Assembly (NCBI GenBank): GCA_030684515.1
Contig: JAUXVJ010000009.1
Span: forward strand, 372,001 to 436,000
Direction: 5' to 3'
Length of the DNA: 64,000 bases
Origin: Actinomycetota bacterium
Lineage (GTDB): Bacteria > Actinomycetota > Actinomycetes > S36-B12
Numbering within the stretch: position 1 is the stretch's first letter; the number at the start of each line of letters is the position of its first letter. The notes under the pieces were generated by a model, which was given only the letters and a program-made list of their open reading frames with translations, had not been told where the DNA came from and did no database searches. Positions 1 to 8,349 of this stretch are shown piece by piece. The position numbers and the translations under genes are program-made.

Positions 1-459
1 GTCACCTACGGTCCTCGACTGCGGGATATGGACCGTGACCTGGATGCACTTGTCGAGCGGTGTCTGACGCGCGCAGGCCTCTGGAATGAAGTGAAGAACC
101 AACTGAGCAAGCCAGCGACGGAGCTTTCTGGCGGACAGCAACAGCGCTTGACGATTGCACGGTGCCTTGCGGTGGACTCTGAAGTCCTGCTCTTGGATGA
201 ACCCTGCGCTTCACTGGATCCGGTTGCCACGCACGCGATTGAAGAGCTGATGATGGAGTTGGCTTTGGATCACACCATTGTTCTCGTGACACACAACCTG
301 CAACAGGCTTTGCGAGTCTCCGACGACGTTGCCTTCTTCGAGGCCGAACATGTCGGACAAGAAGCGCGGCACGGACATCTGGTCGAGTACGGACAAGCAG
401 AGCAAGTCTTCGCAGATCCCCAGGACGAGAGAACCAAGGTATATCTGGCTAGCAGTTAG
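1..459 (+). CDS. pstB: Phosphate ABC transporter ATP-binding protein, C-terminal part
   Basis: This is the 3' part of a gene that begins before the window; the frame is open from base 1. The 152 visible residues carry the ABC signature LSGGQQQR (about residues 42-49), Walker B LLLDEPCASLDP (63-74) and the switch histidine in VTHN (about 98). The sequence around them, including a YGPRL motif, LWNEVK and a C-terminal LVEYGQAEQVFADP, is typical of PstB, the ATPase that drives high-affinity phosphate import by PstSCA. The family assignment rests on these motifs. The pst partners would lie upstream, outside the window. The next gene is on the opposite strand and converges on it, so this gene is the end of its operon. 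Confidence 0.9.
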   Translation, partial: VTYGPRLRDMDRDLDALVERCLTRAGLWNEVKNQLSKPATELSGGQQQRLTIARCLAVDSEVLLLDEPCASLDPVATHAIEELMMELALDHTIVLVTHNLQQALRVSDDVAFFEAEHVGQEARHGHLVEYGQAEQVFADPQDERTKVYLASS

Positions 460-475
460 CCCGCTCGAGTGAGCG

Positions 476-1204
476 CTAGTCCTCGATCAGCCAGGAGACG
501 TCAAGGGTGACGCTGACCTTGGTCGTACCTGGTTCGATCGGGGTGCTCACCTTTTCTCCTCCTACTGCATCAGCCATCGCAATAGGAGCCGGAGCATTGG
601 ACGATGTCTCGTTGACAGAAGCAACAGGGCCGAGGCTGAATCCGAGCAACTCCGCGTATTGCTGTGCTTGAGCGCGGGCAACGTCGACCGCTTGGGCCCG
701 AGCCTTCTGAGATGCGGCGGCCGGATCACTGACATATGTGCTCACCGAGTCAATGCTCACGGCATTGCCTCCCGCTGTCACGATTGCATCGAGCGTTGCT
801 CCCGCGGTGGTCAGATCGCGAAGGGTGACGGTGATGCTCTGGGTCGCCTGGTAGCCATCAAGGCTCTGTGAGCCCGTTGATGAATACCGATAGACGGGGC
901 TCACGCTGATGCTCTGGGTAGCGATATCTGCCGCGTCAACGCCAGCCTTCTTCACAGCGTCGACAACCTTCACTGTCGCTTCTGCGGTCGCGCGCTGAGC
1001 AGATGACGCTGAACTGGCATTTGCGGTGGAGACAGTGAGCGATGCCTTGGCAGCATCCGGCGCCACTTCTGTGGAGCCGGTAGCAGAGACATTCACCGTG
1101 CGAGGCGGGCCGCTGGACTCAGCTGGGCTGGAAGAGCAACCACTGATCAATAGGGCGGCGGATGCAGCAAGGGCGGCAAAGCTGAGGACAGCGCGACGGT
1201 TCAT
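476..1204 (-). CDS. SIMPL-domain (DUF541) lipoprotein
   Basis: A 242-residue exported protein. The N-terminus has a charged start, a hydrophobic stretch and a lipobox LISGC with the acceptor cysteine at residue 23, so it should be anchored in the outer face of the membrane. After a Ser/Pro-rich spacer, the body (TVNVSATGSTEVAPDAAKAS, then the QSISVSPVYRY region and a C-terminal VSVTLDVSW) matches the SIMPL/DUF541 fold. Members are periplasmic or surface proteins of poorly defined role, some linked to oxidative or envelope stress. It stands alone, convergent with the pstB gene and downstream of the DUF1059 gene on the same strand. No substrate can be inferred. Confidence 0.85.
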   Translation of the reverse strand: MNRRAVLSFAALAASAALLISGCSSSPAESSGPPRTVNVSATGSTEVAPDAAKASLTVSTANASSASSAQRATAEATVKVVDAVKKAGVDAADIATQSISVSPVYRYSSTGSQSLDGYQATQSITVTLRDLTTAGATLDAIVTAGGNAVSIDSVSTYVSDPAAASQKARAQAVDVARAQAQQYAELLGFSLGPVASVNETSSNAPAPIAMADAVGGEKVSTPIEPGTTKVSVTLDVSWLIED

Positions 1205-1240
1205 GGCTCAATAGTGCGACACGCCCGCCGACTTTGAAAG

Positions 1241-1290
1241 CAGTGCCCGCCTCAAAGCACGGATTCCTCGCTGCTTTGAGACGGGCACTG
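1241..1290 (-). terminator. Hairpin between the DUF1059 and SIMPL genes
   Basis: The arms at 1241-1259 and 1272-1290 pair over 19 bases with one mismatch and enclose a 12-base loop. The hairpin lies 3 bases past the stop of the DUF1059 gene, where an intrinsic terminator would sit. A run of T is short on the reverse strand (CTTTCAAAG), so termination may be partial. Confidence 0.7.
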
Positions 1291-1292
1291 GC

Positions 1293-1469
1293 TTACACGG
1301 TCTTGATGAGCGTTTGCACCATGGCACCCATGTCTGGGTTGCCAGCGAGCTCTGGATGCGCGCGCTCAGCATGCAGCATGACGTGCTCGACGAGCTCTTC
1401 CTTGTTCTCTGTGGTGAAGCTTCCCGGGCATGCAGCGCCGGTGTCAGCACAGGTGAGTTGGTAGGCCAT
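1293..1469 (-). CDS. DUF1059 small protein
   Basis: A 58-residue protein. It starts at ATG 1469 behind a clear AAGGAG Shine-Dalgarno site 5-6 bases upstream. The sequence begins MAYQLTCADTGAACPG, followed by a TTENKEELVEHVMLHAERAHP segment (split here as TTENKEELVEHV and MLHAERAHP), the pattern of the DUF1059 family: small proteins with conserved Cys and His residues suggested to bind metal. Here two Cys (C7, C14) and two His near residues 29-40 could form the site. Function is unknown. A strong hairpin follows its stop, so it is probably transcribed alone. Confidence 0.85.
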   Translation of the reverse strand: MAYQLTCADTGAACPGSFTTENKEELVEHVMLHAERAHPELAGNPDMGAMVQTLIKTV

Positions 1470-1589
1470 GTCAATCTCCTTCGTCCATCGGTTCGTGCCG
1501 GGCGGGATTCCACCGGGCCGCTTACATAAGAGGGACGAGCGGGATCACTCGGAAAGGACAGCCCAACTCACATTCTTGGCGCCAATGAC

Positions 1590-1961
1590 CTACACGTGCT
1601 GGTCGAGCATGACGGGATTACCGTCTGGATCCAGAGCGATCAGGCTGGCAGGTCCGCTCGTTGTCTCGTCCGCCTCAAGCAGCAACGCCACTCCTGCTGC
1701 CTTGAGTTGGCGTTGAAGCTCACGAATGTCGGTGAACTCTGACTGCGGCTGCGCATTGGCATCCCACCCGGGGTTGAACGTCAGCACGTTCTGCTCGAAC
1801 ATCCCTTGGAAGAGCCCGATCACGTGATCGCCGTTCTTCAGGATGACCCAGTTGTCGGCTGGCTCACCCATGAACTGGGCAAAGCCGAACTTCTCGTAGA
1901 AGGCTTGAGAGGCCGCAATGTCCTTCACAGTCAAACTGACGGAGAACGCACCTAGATCCAT
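1590..1961 (-). CDS. VOC-family (glyoxalase-like) protein
   Basis: A 123-residue single-domain vicinal oxygen chelate protein. Features seen are the opening beta strand FSVSLTVKDIAASQAFYEKF, a central GDHVIGLF segment and a C-terminal SLIALDPDGNPVMLDQH, which matches the usual IxFxDPDGN turn of this fold. The start ATG follows AGGAG. The family includes glyoxalase I, fosfomycin-resistance and ring-cleaving enzymes as well as non-catalytic binding proteins, so the substrate is open. It is the last gene of a three-gene unit with the DUF6295 and dienelactone-hydrolase-like genes, with only 8 bases between it and the DUF6295 stop. Confidence 0.85.
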   Translation of the reverse strand: MDLGAFSVSLTVKDIAASQAFYEKFGFAQFMGEPADNWVILKNGDHVIGLFQGMFEQNVLTFNPGWDANAQPQSEFTDIRELQRQLKAAGVALLLEADETTSGPASLIALDPDGNPVMLDQHV

Positions 1962-1969
1962 TTCAGCTC

Positions 1970-2236
1970 CTATGTCGTCAACTCGGCAGGCACTGTTGCG
2001 AGCACATTTGCGATGGCATCCATGAGTTCGCGCGCGCTTGCTGCGGTCATCTCGATTGCGATGCGCTCACCTGTGGAAGACCTTGGATCCGGAAGATCAA
2101 TGTTGAGTGTGTGGTCTGCTGCGGCGTGCACGGGGTGGTCGAAGTAGACGACAGCGTCGCTCGCTGCAAACCACTGTCCACCTGGGCCCTTTGCGCTTGC
2201 CTCGATTGGAGCATGAATGGTGAGGTAGGTGCACAT
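1970..2236 (-). CDS. DUF6295-like protein
   Basis: An 88-residue protein starting MCTYLTIHAPI. The longer open frame upstream runs back into the dienelactone hydrolase gene, so I place the start at ATG 2236, one base past that gene's stop. The pattern (MCTYLT, then GPGGQWFAASDAVVYFDHP, HTLNIDLPDP, and a C-terminal helix with ARELMDAIANVL) matches the DUF6295 proteins found in Streptomyces and relatives. Their function is not known. Its tight coupling to the hydrolase and the VOC gene suggests the three act on the same small molecule or stress, which is inference. Confidence 0.75.
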   Translation of the reverse strand: MCTYLTIHAPIEASAKGPGGQWFAASDAVVYFDHPVHAAADHTLNIDLPDPRSSTGERIAIEMTAASARELMDAIANVLATVPAELTT

Positions 2237-2237
2237 C

Positions 2238-2981
2238 TCAGGCCCCCAAGTACGTGGCATAGAAGTCAGTGATGCGGGACCAACCGTCATTGGCTGACTC
2301 AAAGCGATACGCGCTGCGATCAGTAGTGAAGAAGGCATGGCCGGTGTCCTCGTACGTCACGAGCGTGTGGGTCTTGCCTTCTCGCACCAGAATCTCTTCG
2401 AGTTCGGCGACCTGCTCCGGGCTCGGGTACTGATCGTCGGCGCCAAACAAGCCCAGGAGCGGAGCCCGGAGATCAGGCAGCTGGTCGACAAGATTGGTGA
2501 CTTTCAGTGGGAAGCGCTCGCTGGGAGTTCCGGTGACGAATGCCCCGTAGCAATCCACGACAGCATCGACATCAACAGTGCAGCCAACGAGAACCGATTG
2601 CCGTCCTCCAGAGCAGTAGCCGATCACTCCGACCTTGCCATTTGAAGTACTGAGTCTGCGGAGGTAGGCAGCGGCTCCAGCAGCGTCGCCGATCAGGCGT
2701 TCGTCGGGAACGCCGCCATTTGCACGCGCGACAGCCGCCGCATCGTCTGGCGCTGCCTCGGGCGCTTCTCTCCAGTACAGGTTCGGGCACAAGACGTTGT
2801 AACCCATCGTTGCGAATCTTCGAGCGATCTCCTTGGAGCCTCGATCAAATCCAGGCATGTGGTGCAGCACGATGACTGATCCACGAGGGTCACTTCCTTC
2901 AGGAATCACGAGATACCCCTGGACTTGTTCGCCATTGGCGCCAGTGAACATGATGAACGAGGCAGTCAGTGATTCAGACAT
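2238..2981 (-). CDS. Dienelactone hydrolase family protein
   Basis: A 247-residue cytoplasmic alpha/beta hydrolase. The nucleophile elbow is GYCSGG with Cys123, the same number as in the classic dienelactone hydrolase. An Asp in FGADDQ (about 182) and His215 in DTGHAF complete a Cys-Asp-His triad. These enzymes open dienelactones in chlorocatechol breakdown, but most family members have unproven substrates, and no catechol genes are nearby. The start has no Shine-Dalgarno site; a TAAATT hexamer lies 6 bases upstream, which suggests a leaderless mRNA. It heads the unit with DUF6295 and VOC genes. Confidence 0.88.
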   Translation of the reverse strand: MSESLTASFIMFTGANGEQVQGYLVIPEGSDPRGSVIVLHHMPGFDRGSKEIARRFATMGYNVLCPNLYWREAPEAAPDDAAAVARANGGVPDERLIGDAAGAAAYLRRLSTSNGKVGVIGYCSGGRQSVLVGCTVDVDAVVDCYGAFVTGTPSERFPLKVTNLVDQLPDLRAPLLGLFGADDQYPSPEQVAELEEILVREGKTHTLVTYEDTGHAFFTTDRSAYRFESANDGWSRITDFYATYLGA

Positions 2982-2987
2982 GGCGAG

Positions 2988-2993
2988 AATTTA
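2988..2993 (-). promoter_or_regulatory. Candidate -10 element of a leaderless promoter (DLH operon)
   Basis: The hexamer TAAATT on the reverse strand ends 6 bases before the ATG at 2981. With no Shine-Dalgarno site present, transcription probably starts at or next to the start codon. Confidence 0.45.
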
Positions 2994-3036
2994 TCGCAGC
3001 AGACAGTCTTCGCGAGGACTTGTCCTGACAGCGCAT

Positions 3037-4287
3037 CTAGTTGAGTGGGTGCGCGTCGACTTCGACTGCGTCTTCAATTGGCGCCATTCTCGCGGCAACT
3101 CGTTTGAAGATCCAGAACATGGGCAAGCCCAGCAATAGCAGTGAGATGGCAGCCAGCGGGAAGACAGCTCGAAAGCCAATGTTGGCAGCGATGATTCCGC
3201 CCAGAGCCGGGCCCATCTGCCCAGAGAGGGCCTGGACGCTCTGGTAGAGCCCAAAGATCGAACTCAACGCAGTGGCCGATACCAATGTGGGCAGCAGCGT
3301 GGCCGAACTGGTCTGCAATACGCCTTGGAACAACGACATCACCACTACGAGGAACGCCAGGGCGGCAACTGACTGCACCAAGCCCATCGGAAACAGGAAC
3401 AGTGCGACTCCGATGGTTGCTGCAAGAAGCGACATTTGGATCCCGATGCGCCCGATGATGCGTCCCGCTGACACTGCTGCAAACGCGCTGGCAGCAGCGA
3501 TGCCGAAGAACATCAATCCCACGATCACTGTTGGATCGCTGCCTTCTGGCAGCATGGTGACAACGTAAGGAGCCAGAATCGTTTGAATCATCGGTCCGGC
3601 GAAACTCAGACACAGGACAAGCCCAAGTGCCGCCCAGGTAATGGGTGCTCGAAGTACTGATCTGAAGCCTTGCTTCTTTGAGGAGTGGGCGGGCGCAAGG
3701 GACTTCTTGGGTTCGCGAATCATGATCATTGCCACGATGGAGCCTGAGTACATCAGCACGCCGGCCACGATGAAGGTCGTGCGATAGCCAAGTGAGGCCA
3801 CGAAGCCGATTGCGATCAAAGGACCCAGTGCCAGTCCCGCCAGGCTGACGCCTTGAAATCGTCCGATTGACCTTGGGATCAGCTTTCCTGGCGTTCCGGC
3901 CGCAATGAGCGCCATCGCTGCGGCAGCCGAACCCGCCATGAGTCCGATGAACAGGCGGATCGCCACGATCTGCCAAGTCGAGGTGGCCAGCCCGAGTAGG
4001 AGCAGACCCGTCGCTCCGCCCAAACAGGCCCGGACAAGCATCGGTTTACGCCCGTAGCGGTCGCCAGCAATTCCCCAGATTGGGCCCGAGATGAAGGCTC
4101 CCAATCCCTGTGCGCCGACCGAGATTCCCGCCCACATGGCAGCTTGTTCGCCCGTGGAGCCGTCAATCTCCTGAATGTAGAGCGGCAGAAATGGGTAGGT
4201 GAAGGAGAAGGTGGCGGTCAGTAGAAAGCTCACCAGCATGGCGGCAAAGTTGTTGCGTTGCCAACCAGGCGAGCCTTGATCTTCCAT
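3037..4287 (-). CDS. MFS multidrug-type transporter (12 TM)
   Basis: A 416-residue membrane protein with about 12 hydrophobic segments. The loop between helices 2 and 3 reads GDRYGRKPML, the conserved major facilitator motif, and an early segment (SVGAQGLGAFISGPIWGIAG) resembles drug/H+ antiporter family 1 proteins such as TetA and MdtG. A long loop with KKSLAPAHSSKK divides the two halves. The start follows AAGGAA. The gene lies 115 bases downstream of the next MFS gene on the same strand, so the two may be co-transcribed. Substrate is unknown. Confidence 0.85.
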   Translation of the reverse strand: MEDQGSPGWQRNNFAAMLVSFLLTATFSFTYPFLPLYIQEIDGSTGEQAAMWAGISVGAQGLGAFISGPIWGIAGDRYGRKPMLVRACLGGATGLLLLGLATSTWQIVAIRLFIGLMAGSAAAAMALIAAGTPGKLIPRSIGRFQGVSLAGLALGPLIAIGFVASLGYRTTFIVAGVLMYSGSIVAMIMIREPKKSLAPAHSSKKQGFRSVLRAPITWAALGLVLCLSFAGPMIQTILAPYVVTMLPEGSDPTVIVGLMFFGIAAASAFAAVSAGRIIGRIGIQMSLLAATIGVALFLFPMGLVQSVAALAFLVVVMSLFQGVLQTSSATLLPTLVSATALSSIFGLYQSVQALSGQMGPALGGIIAANIGFRAVFPLAAISLLLLGLPMFWIFKRVAARMAPIEDAVEVDAHPLN

Positions 4288-4402
4288 GGGTTCCTTGTCG
4301 GAAAGTGAGCAGGTGGGCCTTGGGCAAGGTATCTGAACTCATCGCCATTCTGCGGAAGTTCGGTGAGATCACCCTTTGCGTTGTTCGGGATTCAGGCTGG
4401 CT

Positions 4403-5635
4403 TCAGTGCTCGCGTCTGGTGTTGGGCAAGGTCAGGATCAAGAGCCCGGCCACCGCGGATCCGGTGGCGACAAGCATGAACGGAAGGAAGTAGTCGCCGG
4501 AGAACTGATGGGTGAGTCCGATGTACAGAGGTGCAGCCGCGACACCAAGTGACGTGAACAGATTCGCGCGGGCAAACAAATGGGCGTAGCGCTGGGCACC
4601 GAACAATCCCAGGATCCACAAGGGGATGAAGACCTGGTTGTTGCCGACAGTCATACCCATGAGCACGGCACCGAGAATCAGGACAGGAAGACTGTGGGCA
4701 AAGGCAATGATGGTCAACGAGCTGACTTGAAAGACCGCCATTGAAAGGCTGAGCACTTTGAGCGGCACATGCGGCAGCACGATGATGCCGAGCACTCTTC
4801 CCACTACCGATGTGGCAGCTATCAAAGAGACGGCCAGAGCAGTGTTGGTGATTCCGCGCTCCACTCCCAGCGTGAGCATGTGCGTGATTGCTGCCACCTG
4901 CGACATGATCAGCAGGCCGAAGGCCACACACACCGTCGCAAACACTCGTGTGACGCGAGCCCCTGTGATCAGAGGGGGAGTGGCGACAGCTGTGTCAGAT
5001 GCCGTGGTTCCACGGGAGGCGGCTGCGAGCTCCTTGGCGTTCGATGATTTCGCGACAGTGGCAACGGGAATCAGCACTGCTATCAAAATTGCGCCCATTG
5101 CGATGCCCGTGGCCGTGAGTCCCTGCCCTTGCACCGCTGACGAGACAATTGGTGCGAAGACCGCGCCGCCGACGCTGAGTCCGGCTGCCGCAACAGCAAG
5201 TGGCCGAGCCAACTTGTTGTCGCCGAACCTCTCCAGCACCATCGTGGAAGCCGGGATCATCGAGAAGCCGGCAGAGACCAGGCCGTAGACCAGGTAGAGA
5301 GCCCACAACTGCCAGGCGTGCTGCACGGCACCGAGCAATGCCAAGCATCCGGCGGAAATGATGGCGCTGACGGTGATGACCCTGCGTAGACCGAATCTGG
5401 GAAGAATGCGGGCGACTGGGATTCCACCGATGCCGTTACTCAGCAAGAAGATTGTGGCGCCAGCTGAAGCGGCGGTCAGTGAGATATCAGTGTTGTCGAT
5501 GTACGCGCGGCTGAAGGCCCCCAGCGAGTAGAAGCCGAAACCGGTGTTGAGCGTGAGCATGACAAATGCCGCAGCAACGATGCCCCAGGCGCCACGCGAT
5601 TTTTCCGCGGAGTCCTTTGCCGCTGTTGCGCTCAT
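4403..5635 (-). CDS. MFS transporter
   Basis: A 410-residue, roughly 12-helix transporter. The N-terminal half has FGFYSLGAFSRAYIDN and LLSNGIGGIPVARILPRFG, the latter at the usual motif-A position, and the central loop is Ala/Thr/Ser-rich. It resembles the OFA/monocarboxylate-like branch more than drug exporters, but that is a weak call. Its ATG overlaps the stop of the adenosine-deaminase-family gene (ATGA), so the two are translationally coupled. The coupling suggests it may carry a nucleoside, purine or product of that enzyme; this is inference. Confidence 0.82.
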   Translation of the reverse strand: MSATAAKDSAEKSRGAWGIVAAAFVMLTLNTGFGFYSLGAFSRAYIDNTDISLTAASAGATIFLLSNGIGGIPVARILPRFGLRRVITVSAIISAGCLALLGAVQHAWQLWALYLVYGLVSAGFSMIPASTMVLERFGDNKLARPLAVAAAGLSVGGAVFAPIVSSAVQGQGLTATGIAMGAILIAVLIPVATVAKSSNAKELAAASRGTTASDTAVATPPLITGARVTRVFATVCVAFGLLIMSQVAAITHMLTLGVERGITNTALAVSLIAATSVVGRVLGIIVLPHVPLKVLSLSMAVFQVSSLTIIAFAHSLPVLILGAVLMGMTVGNNQVFIPLWILGLFGAQRYAHLFARANLFTSLGVAAAPLYIGLTHQFSGDYFLPFMLVATGSAVAGLLILTLPNTRREH

Positions 5636-6663
5636 GAGGCCAACTGCTTTGCGTACGCATTGATCTCATCCAAGATTCGCGTCTTTGTCGGTGCGCCTGC
5701 AAAGGAGGCACGTACAGATTCACGAGCGATTTCCGTGAGCTCTAGGCCGTTGAGTCCAAAGACCTCATGTGCGATTCGGTACTCGTTATTGAGGTCGGTA
5801 TCGAACATGCCGGGGTCGTCGGTGTTCAAAGTCAGGCGCACTCCTGCCTCGCGCAGCAGGGGGAATGGGTGCTCGTGCATATTGGCGACGGCTTTTGTGC
5901 ACACATTCGAGGTTGGGCACACCTCGAGTACGACATCTCGTTCAACAAGATCTGCCATGAGCTCTGGGTCTTGAGCAGCAGCAATGCCATGGCCGATGCG
6001 CACTGCGTCAAGCGCAGTCAGACTTTCGCGAATGGTCTCTGGGCCAGTTGTCTCCCCTGCATGCGGAACGCTGGCCAGGCCAAGAGCGCGCGCACGCTTG
6101 AAGACATCGGTGAATGCAGATCGCGGTACACCTGCTTCCGGGCCGCCGAGCCCAAAGCCCACGCTGGCTTCCGGCAGATGTTGCTCGGCCCATTGAATCG
6201 TGCGGACCCCCGATTCCAGTCCGAGTTCGCCTGGTATGTCAAAGATCCAGGCGAGCTCGACACCAAAGCTCTCGAGCACTTCTTGTCGTCCTTGCGTCAA
6301 TGCTCGAGCCAGCGCTTCAGGAGCTATTCCCATCAGCAGGTGGCTGTCTGGTGTCACCGTTACCTCGGCGTACCTCACCTCGACATGCTTGAGGTCGCGA
6401 CCCAGGCCGAACACCAGTGCTTGCACGTCGGCGGCGGTGCGAATCAACTCATTGACCGCGATGTAGACATCGATGAAGTGCGCGAAGTCAGTGAAGGTGT
6501 AGAAGTCACGCAGTTCATGCTCACTGGTGGGGATGCTCGACTCTGGGTGTCGTTGGGCCAACTCGAGCACCGTGGTCACCGATGCTGCCCCTTGCAGGTG
6601 CACGTGCAACTCAGCCTTGGGAAGCCCCGCGATGAAGGTCGAGATCTCAGGGGGCGCACTCAC
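5632..6663 (-). CDS. add: Adenosine deaminase family protein
   Basis: A 343-residue TIM-barrel metal hydrolase. The zinc ligands and catalytic residues are visible: LHVHLQGA near the N-terminus (HxH), VPHAGETTGPET, IGHGI and LNTDDPGMFDTDLNNEY. The frame stays open further upstream, but that part overlaps the divergent gene; I choose GTG 6663, which gives the usual length and lies 7 bases after a TAGGGT hexamer. Close relatives in Streptomyces have the same LGGPE and SVPHAGETTGPET stretches. The substrate could be adenosine or aminodeoxyfutalosine of the alternative menaquinone route; sequence alone does not settle it. Confidence 0.85.
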   Translation of the reverse strand: MSAPPEISTFIAGLPKAELHVHLQGAASVTTVLELAQRHPESSIPTSEHELRDFYTFTDFAHFIDVYIAVNELIRTAADVQALVFGLGRDLKHVEVRYAEVTVTPDSHLLMGIAPEALARALTQGRQEVLESFGVELAWIFDIPGELGLESGVRTIQWAEQHLPEASVGFGLGGPEAGVPRSAFTDVFKRARALGLASVPHAGETTGPETIRESLTALDAVRIGHGIAAAQDPELMADLVERDVVLEVCPTSNVCTKAVANMHEHPFPLLREAGVRLTLNTDDPGMFDTDLNNEYRIAHEVFGLNGLELTEIARESVRASFAGAPTKTRILDEINAYAKQLAS

Positions 6664-6670
6664 TCTTGGG

Positions 6671-6676
6671 ACCCTA
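6671..6676 (-). promoter_or_regulatory. Candidate -10 element for the deaminase gene
   Basis: TAGGGT on the reverse strand, 7 bases before GTG 6663 with no Shine-Dalgarno site. It lies back to back with the forward -10 candidate at 6691-6696, so the two divergent promoters share about 40 bases. Confidence 0.4.
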
Positions 6677-6690
6677 CCGGGGAGATGCGG

Positions 6691-6696
6691 CATGAT
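6691..6696 (+). promoter_or_regulatory. Candidate -10 element for the acyltransferase gene
   Basis: CATGAT ends 7 bases before ATG 6704. It supports the start at 6704, as does the paralogue at 41279, which has the same arrangement. Confidence 0.35.
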
Positions 6697-6703
6697 CAGT
6701 TGT

Positions 6704-7771
6704 ATGGCTGAGACTCGTCCACGCATCGAATGGATGGACCTGACCAAGGGCTCGGCCATCCTCGTTGTCGTGGGCTCACATGCGGTCATCCTGATGGAGC
6801 CTGTGACCAACGGCCAAGCGCCACAGACAGCCTGGTCGCTGATTATCACTGTGCTCGAACCCATGCGAATGGCCCTGTTCTTCATGATCTCCGGCATGCT
6901 CGCAACAGCGGCGATCTCCAAGCCGTGGTCCAAGGTGCGTCGGCGCACGTGGGGGATGACCTATCTCTACGTGCTCTGGTGCTCGATCTTCTTCGCCTTC
7001 GTCTATATCTATGCGCCCTTGCCAATTCTGGAGGAACTGCGTTGGGTTGCGCGCAACCTGCTCGTGGCTGGTAATGGCTACTGGTACCTCTACGCCCTCA
7101 TCGTGTACTTCATCCTGGCGCGAGTGACGAGGCGTTGGCCAATCTGGATCCTGCTGACAGTCGCTGTGCTCCTCAATCTGCTGAAGTCGCCTCTGCTTGA
7201 GCTCAATCGCGAGTACTTCAACAGCCTTGAAACGGGCTCGATGATGGTCAAGATCCTGCAGAACCTGCTGTTCTTCCTGATTGGACTGCACTTCAAGGAG
7301 TTGCTGACTCAGATCACAAGGTTCGCCACCTGGCCACGTATCGCTGCCCTCAGTGTGATTGTGACGATTGCCGGAGTGGTGCGGTATCGCGTCTCGTGGT
7401 TCTGGGAGCAGTCCTACCTTCCGGCCTCGCTGCTGTTCATTGTTCTGGGCGTCATGCTGTCGTCCAAGCTCATCAATTTCAAGGGTCCGCGCGACTTTGG
7501 CTCGCGAATAGGCACCCAGACTCTGCCGATCTTTGTTCTGCAGTTCCCATTCATGCTGATGCTTCAGCAGGTGTTCAAGAATGACAACATTCCACTTTTC
7601 AACAGCTGGGTCTTCGCCCTGCTTTTCCCCATAGCCTTCACAGCATTTGTGGTGCTCTTCGCGTTGTGGCTGCACCGCGTCACGTTGAACAACCGTGCAC
7701 GCTACTTGTTCGAAATCCCCGATTGGGTCACGCGGGAGAAAGGCCGCGAGAACTCATCTGTGAATACCTAG
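6704..7771 (+). CDS. Acyltransferase family 3 membrane protein (paralogue A)
   Basis: A 355-residue protein with about ten membrane helices. It begins MAETRPRIEWMDLTKGSAI; the early R..W.D..KG pattern and FFMISGMLA are typical of the acyltransferase-3 (PF01757) family, which O-acylates sugars, peptidoglycan or exported small molecules. I use ATG 6704; ATG 6692, with GGGGAG 7 bases before it, is an alternative. A closely similar protein is encoded at 41279-42388. It is divergent from the deaminase gene. The acceptor substrate cannot be told. Confidence 0.82.
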   Translation: MAETRPRIEWMDLTKGSAILVVVGSHAVILMEPVTNGQAPQTAWSLIITVLEPMRMALFFMISGMLATAAISKPWSKVRRRTWGMTYLYVLWCSIFFAFVYIYAPLPILEELRWVARNLLVAGNGYWYLYALIVYFILARVTRRWPIWILLTVAVLLNLLKSPLLELNREYFNSLETGSMMVKILQNLLFFLIGLHFKELLTQITRFATWPRIAALSVIVTIAGVVRYRVSWFWEQSYLPASLLFIVLGVMLSSKLINFKGPRDFGSRIGTQTLPIFVLQFPFMLMLQQVFKNDNIPLFNSWVFALLFPIAFTAFVVLFALWLHRVTLNNRARYLFEIPDWVTREKGRENSSVNT

Positions 7772-7782
7772 CTCCGGCAATT

Positions 7783-8268
7783 TCAGTTGTCCCGCTGCTC
7801 GTCCTCGAGGCTGGCCAGCATCCTCTTCACCGCGTCCGCTGACCACTGCTCATCGTGTGTTGACTCGTCATTGGCAACACTCGCTCGAATTTGTCCCTGT
7901 GGAAACCACAATTCGACTTCGCGGTCCATGCGCGTGAATCGAACCAGACCCTTCATGGTGTTCTGATCGCGGTCCTTGCGCCACACGATCAACTGTCCGG
8001 CATAGACCTCACCTTGAAATTGCACGAGCACTGGCCCTGGTTCCACGAAACTATGGAACCACTCGTGCAGTGCACATCGGTCGCAATTGCGCGCATTTGA
8101 TTCCCCAGGATTGAAGTGGTTCGCGCCTGCGCATGGGGCCGTGTGCGAGCGTTGCGCTCTACGGCACGAGGCTGGAAATCGCGCCCGACAGCGCAGATTC
8201 GCGAGTCGTGCTCGTTCAGACAGTTCCTGGCAGAGTCTTGCCCTGGTTCGATTGGTCACCTGCCCCAC
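7783..8268 (-). CDS. Hypothetical protein with Cys-rich N-terminal part
   Basis: A 161-residue frame with no recognised family. The C-terminal 90 residues look like a real folded domain: VEPGPVLVQFQGEVYAGQLI, then WRKDRDQ, GLVRFTR and ELWFPQGQIR, a pattern of short beta strands. It is preceded by CDRCALHEWFH and several other Cys residues that might bind zinc. The N-terminal 40 residues are Arg-rich, and the GTG start at 8268 has no Shine-Dalgarno site, so the true start may be internal. The gene converges on the acyltransferase gene and diverges from the thiolase gene. Confidence 0.55.
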   Translation of the reverse strand: MGQVTNRTRARLCQELSERARLANLRCRARFPASCRRAQRSHTAPCAGANHFNPGESNARNCDRCALHEWFHSFVEPGPVLVQFQGEVYAGQLIVWRKDRDQNTMKGLVRFTRMDREVELWFPQGQIRASVANDESTHDEQWSADAVKRMLASLEDEQRDN

Positions 8269-8349
8269 TTTGCTGATTCAAGCCCATCTATACGGTGTAT
8301 GGCCCTTTGATGGGCACGGGGCGAATGCCTCCGGATGAAGGGATGCGAC

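Noticed and set aside
3074-3976. Long reverse-strand frame of 300 residues
   Set aside because: It overlaps the MFS gene in another frame, and its composition (many Arg, His, Ser) is that of a shadow frame.
5767-6711. Forward frame of 314 residues opposite the deaminase
   Set aside because: It is antisense to the adenosine-deaminase-family gene, whose metal-binding motifs are certain.
6776-7675. Reverse frame of 299 residues opposite the acyltransferase
   Set aside because: It is antisense to a clear membrane protein gene and is Gln/Glu/Arg-rich without any family pattern.
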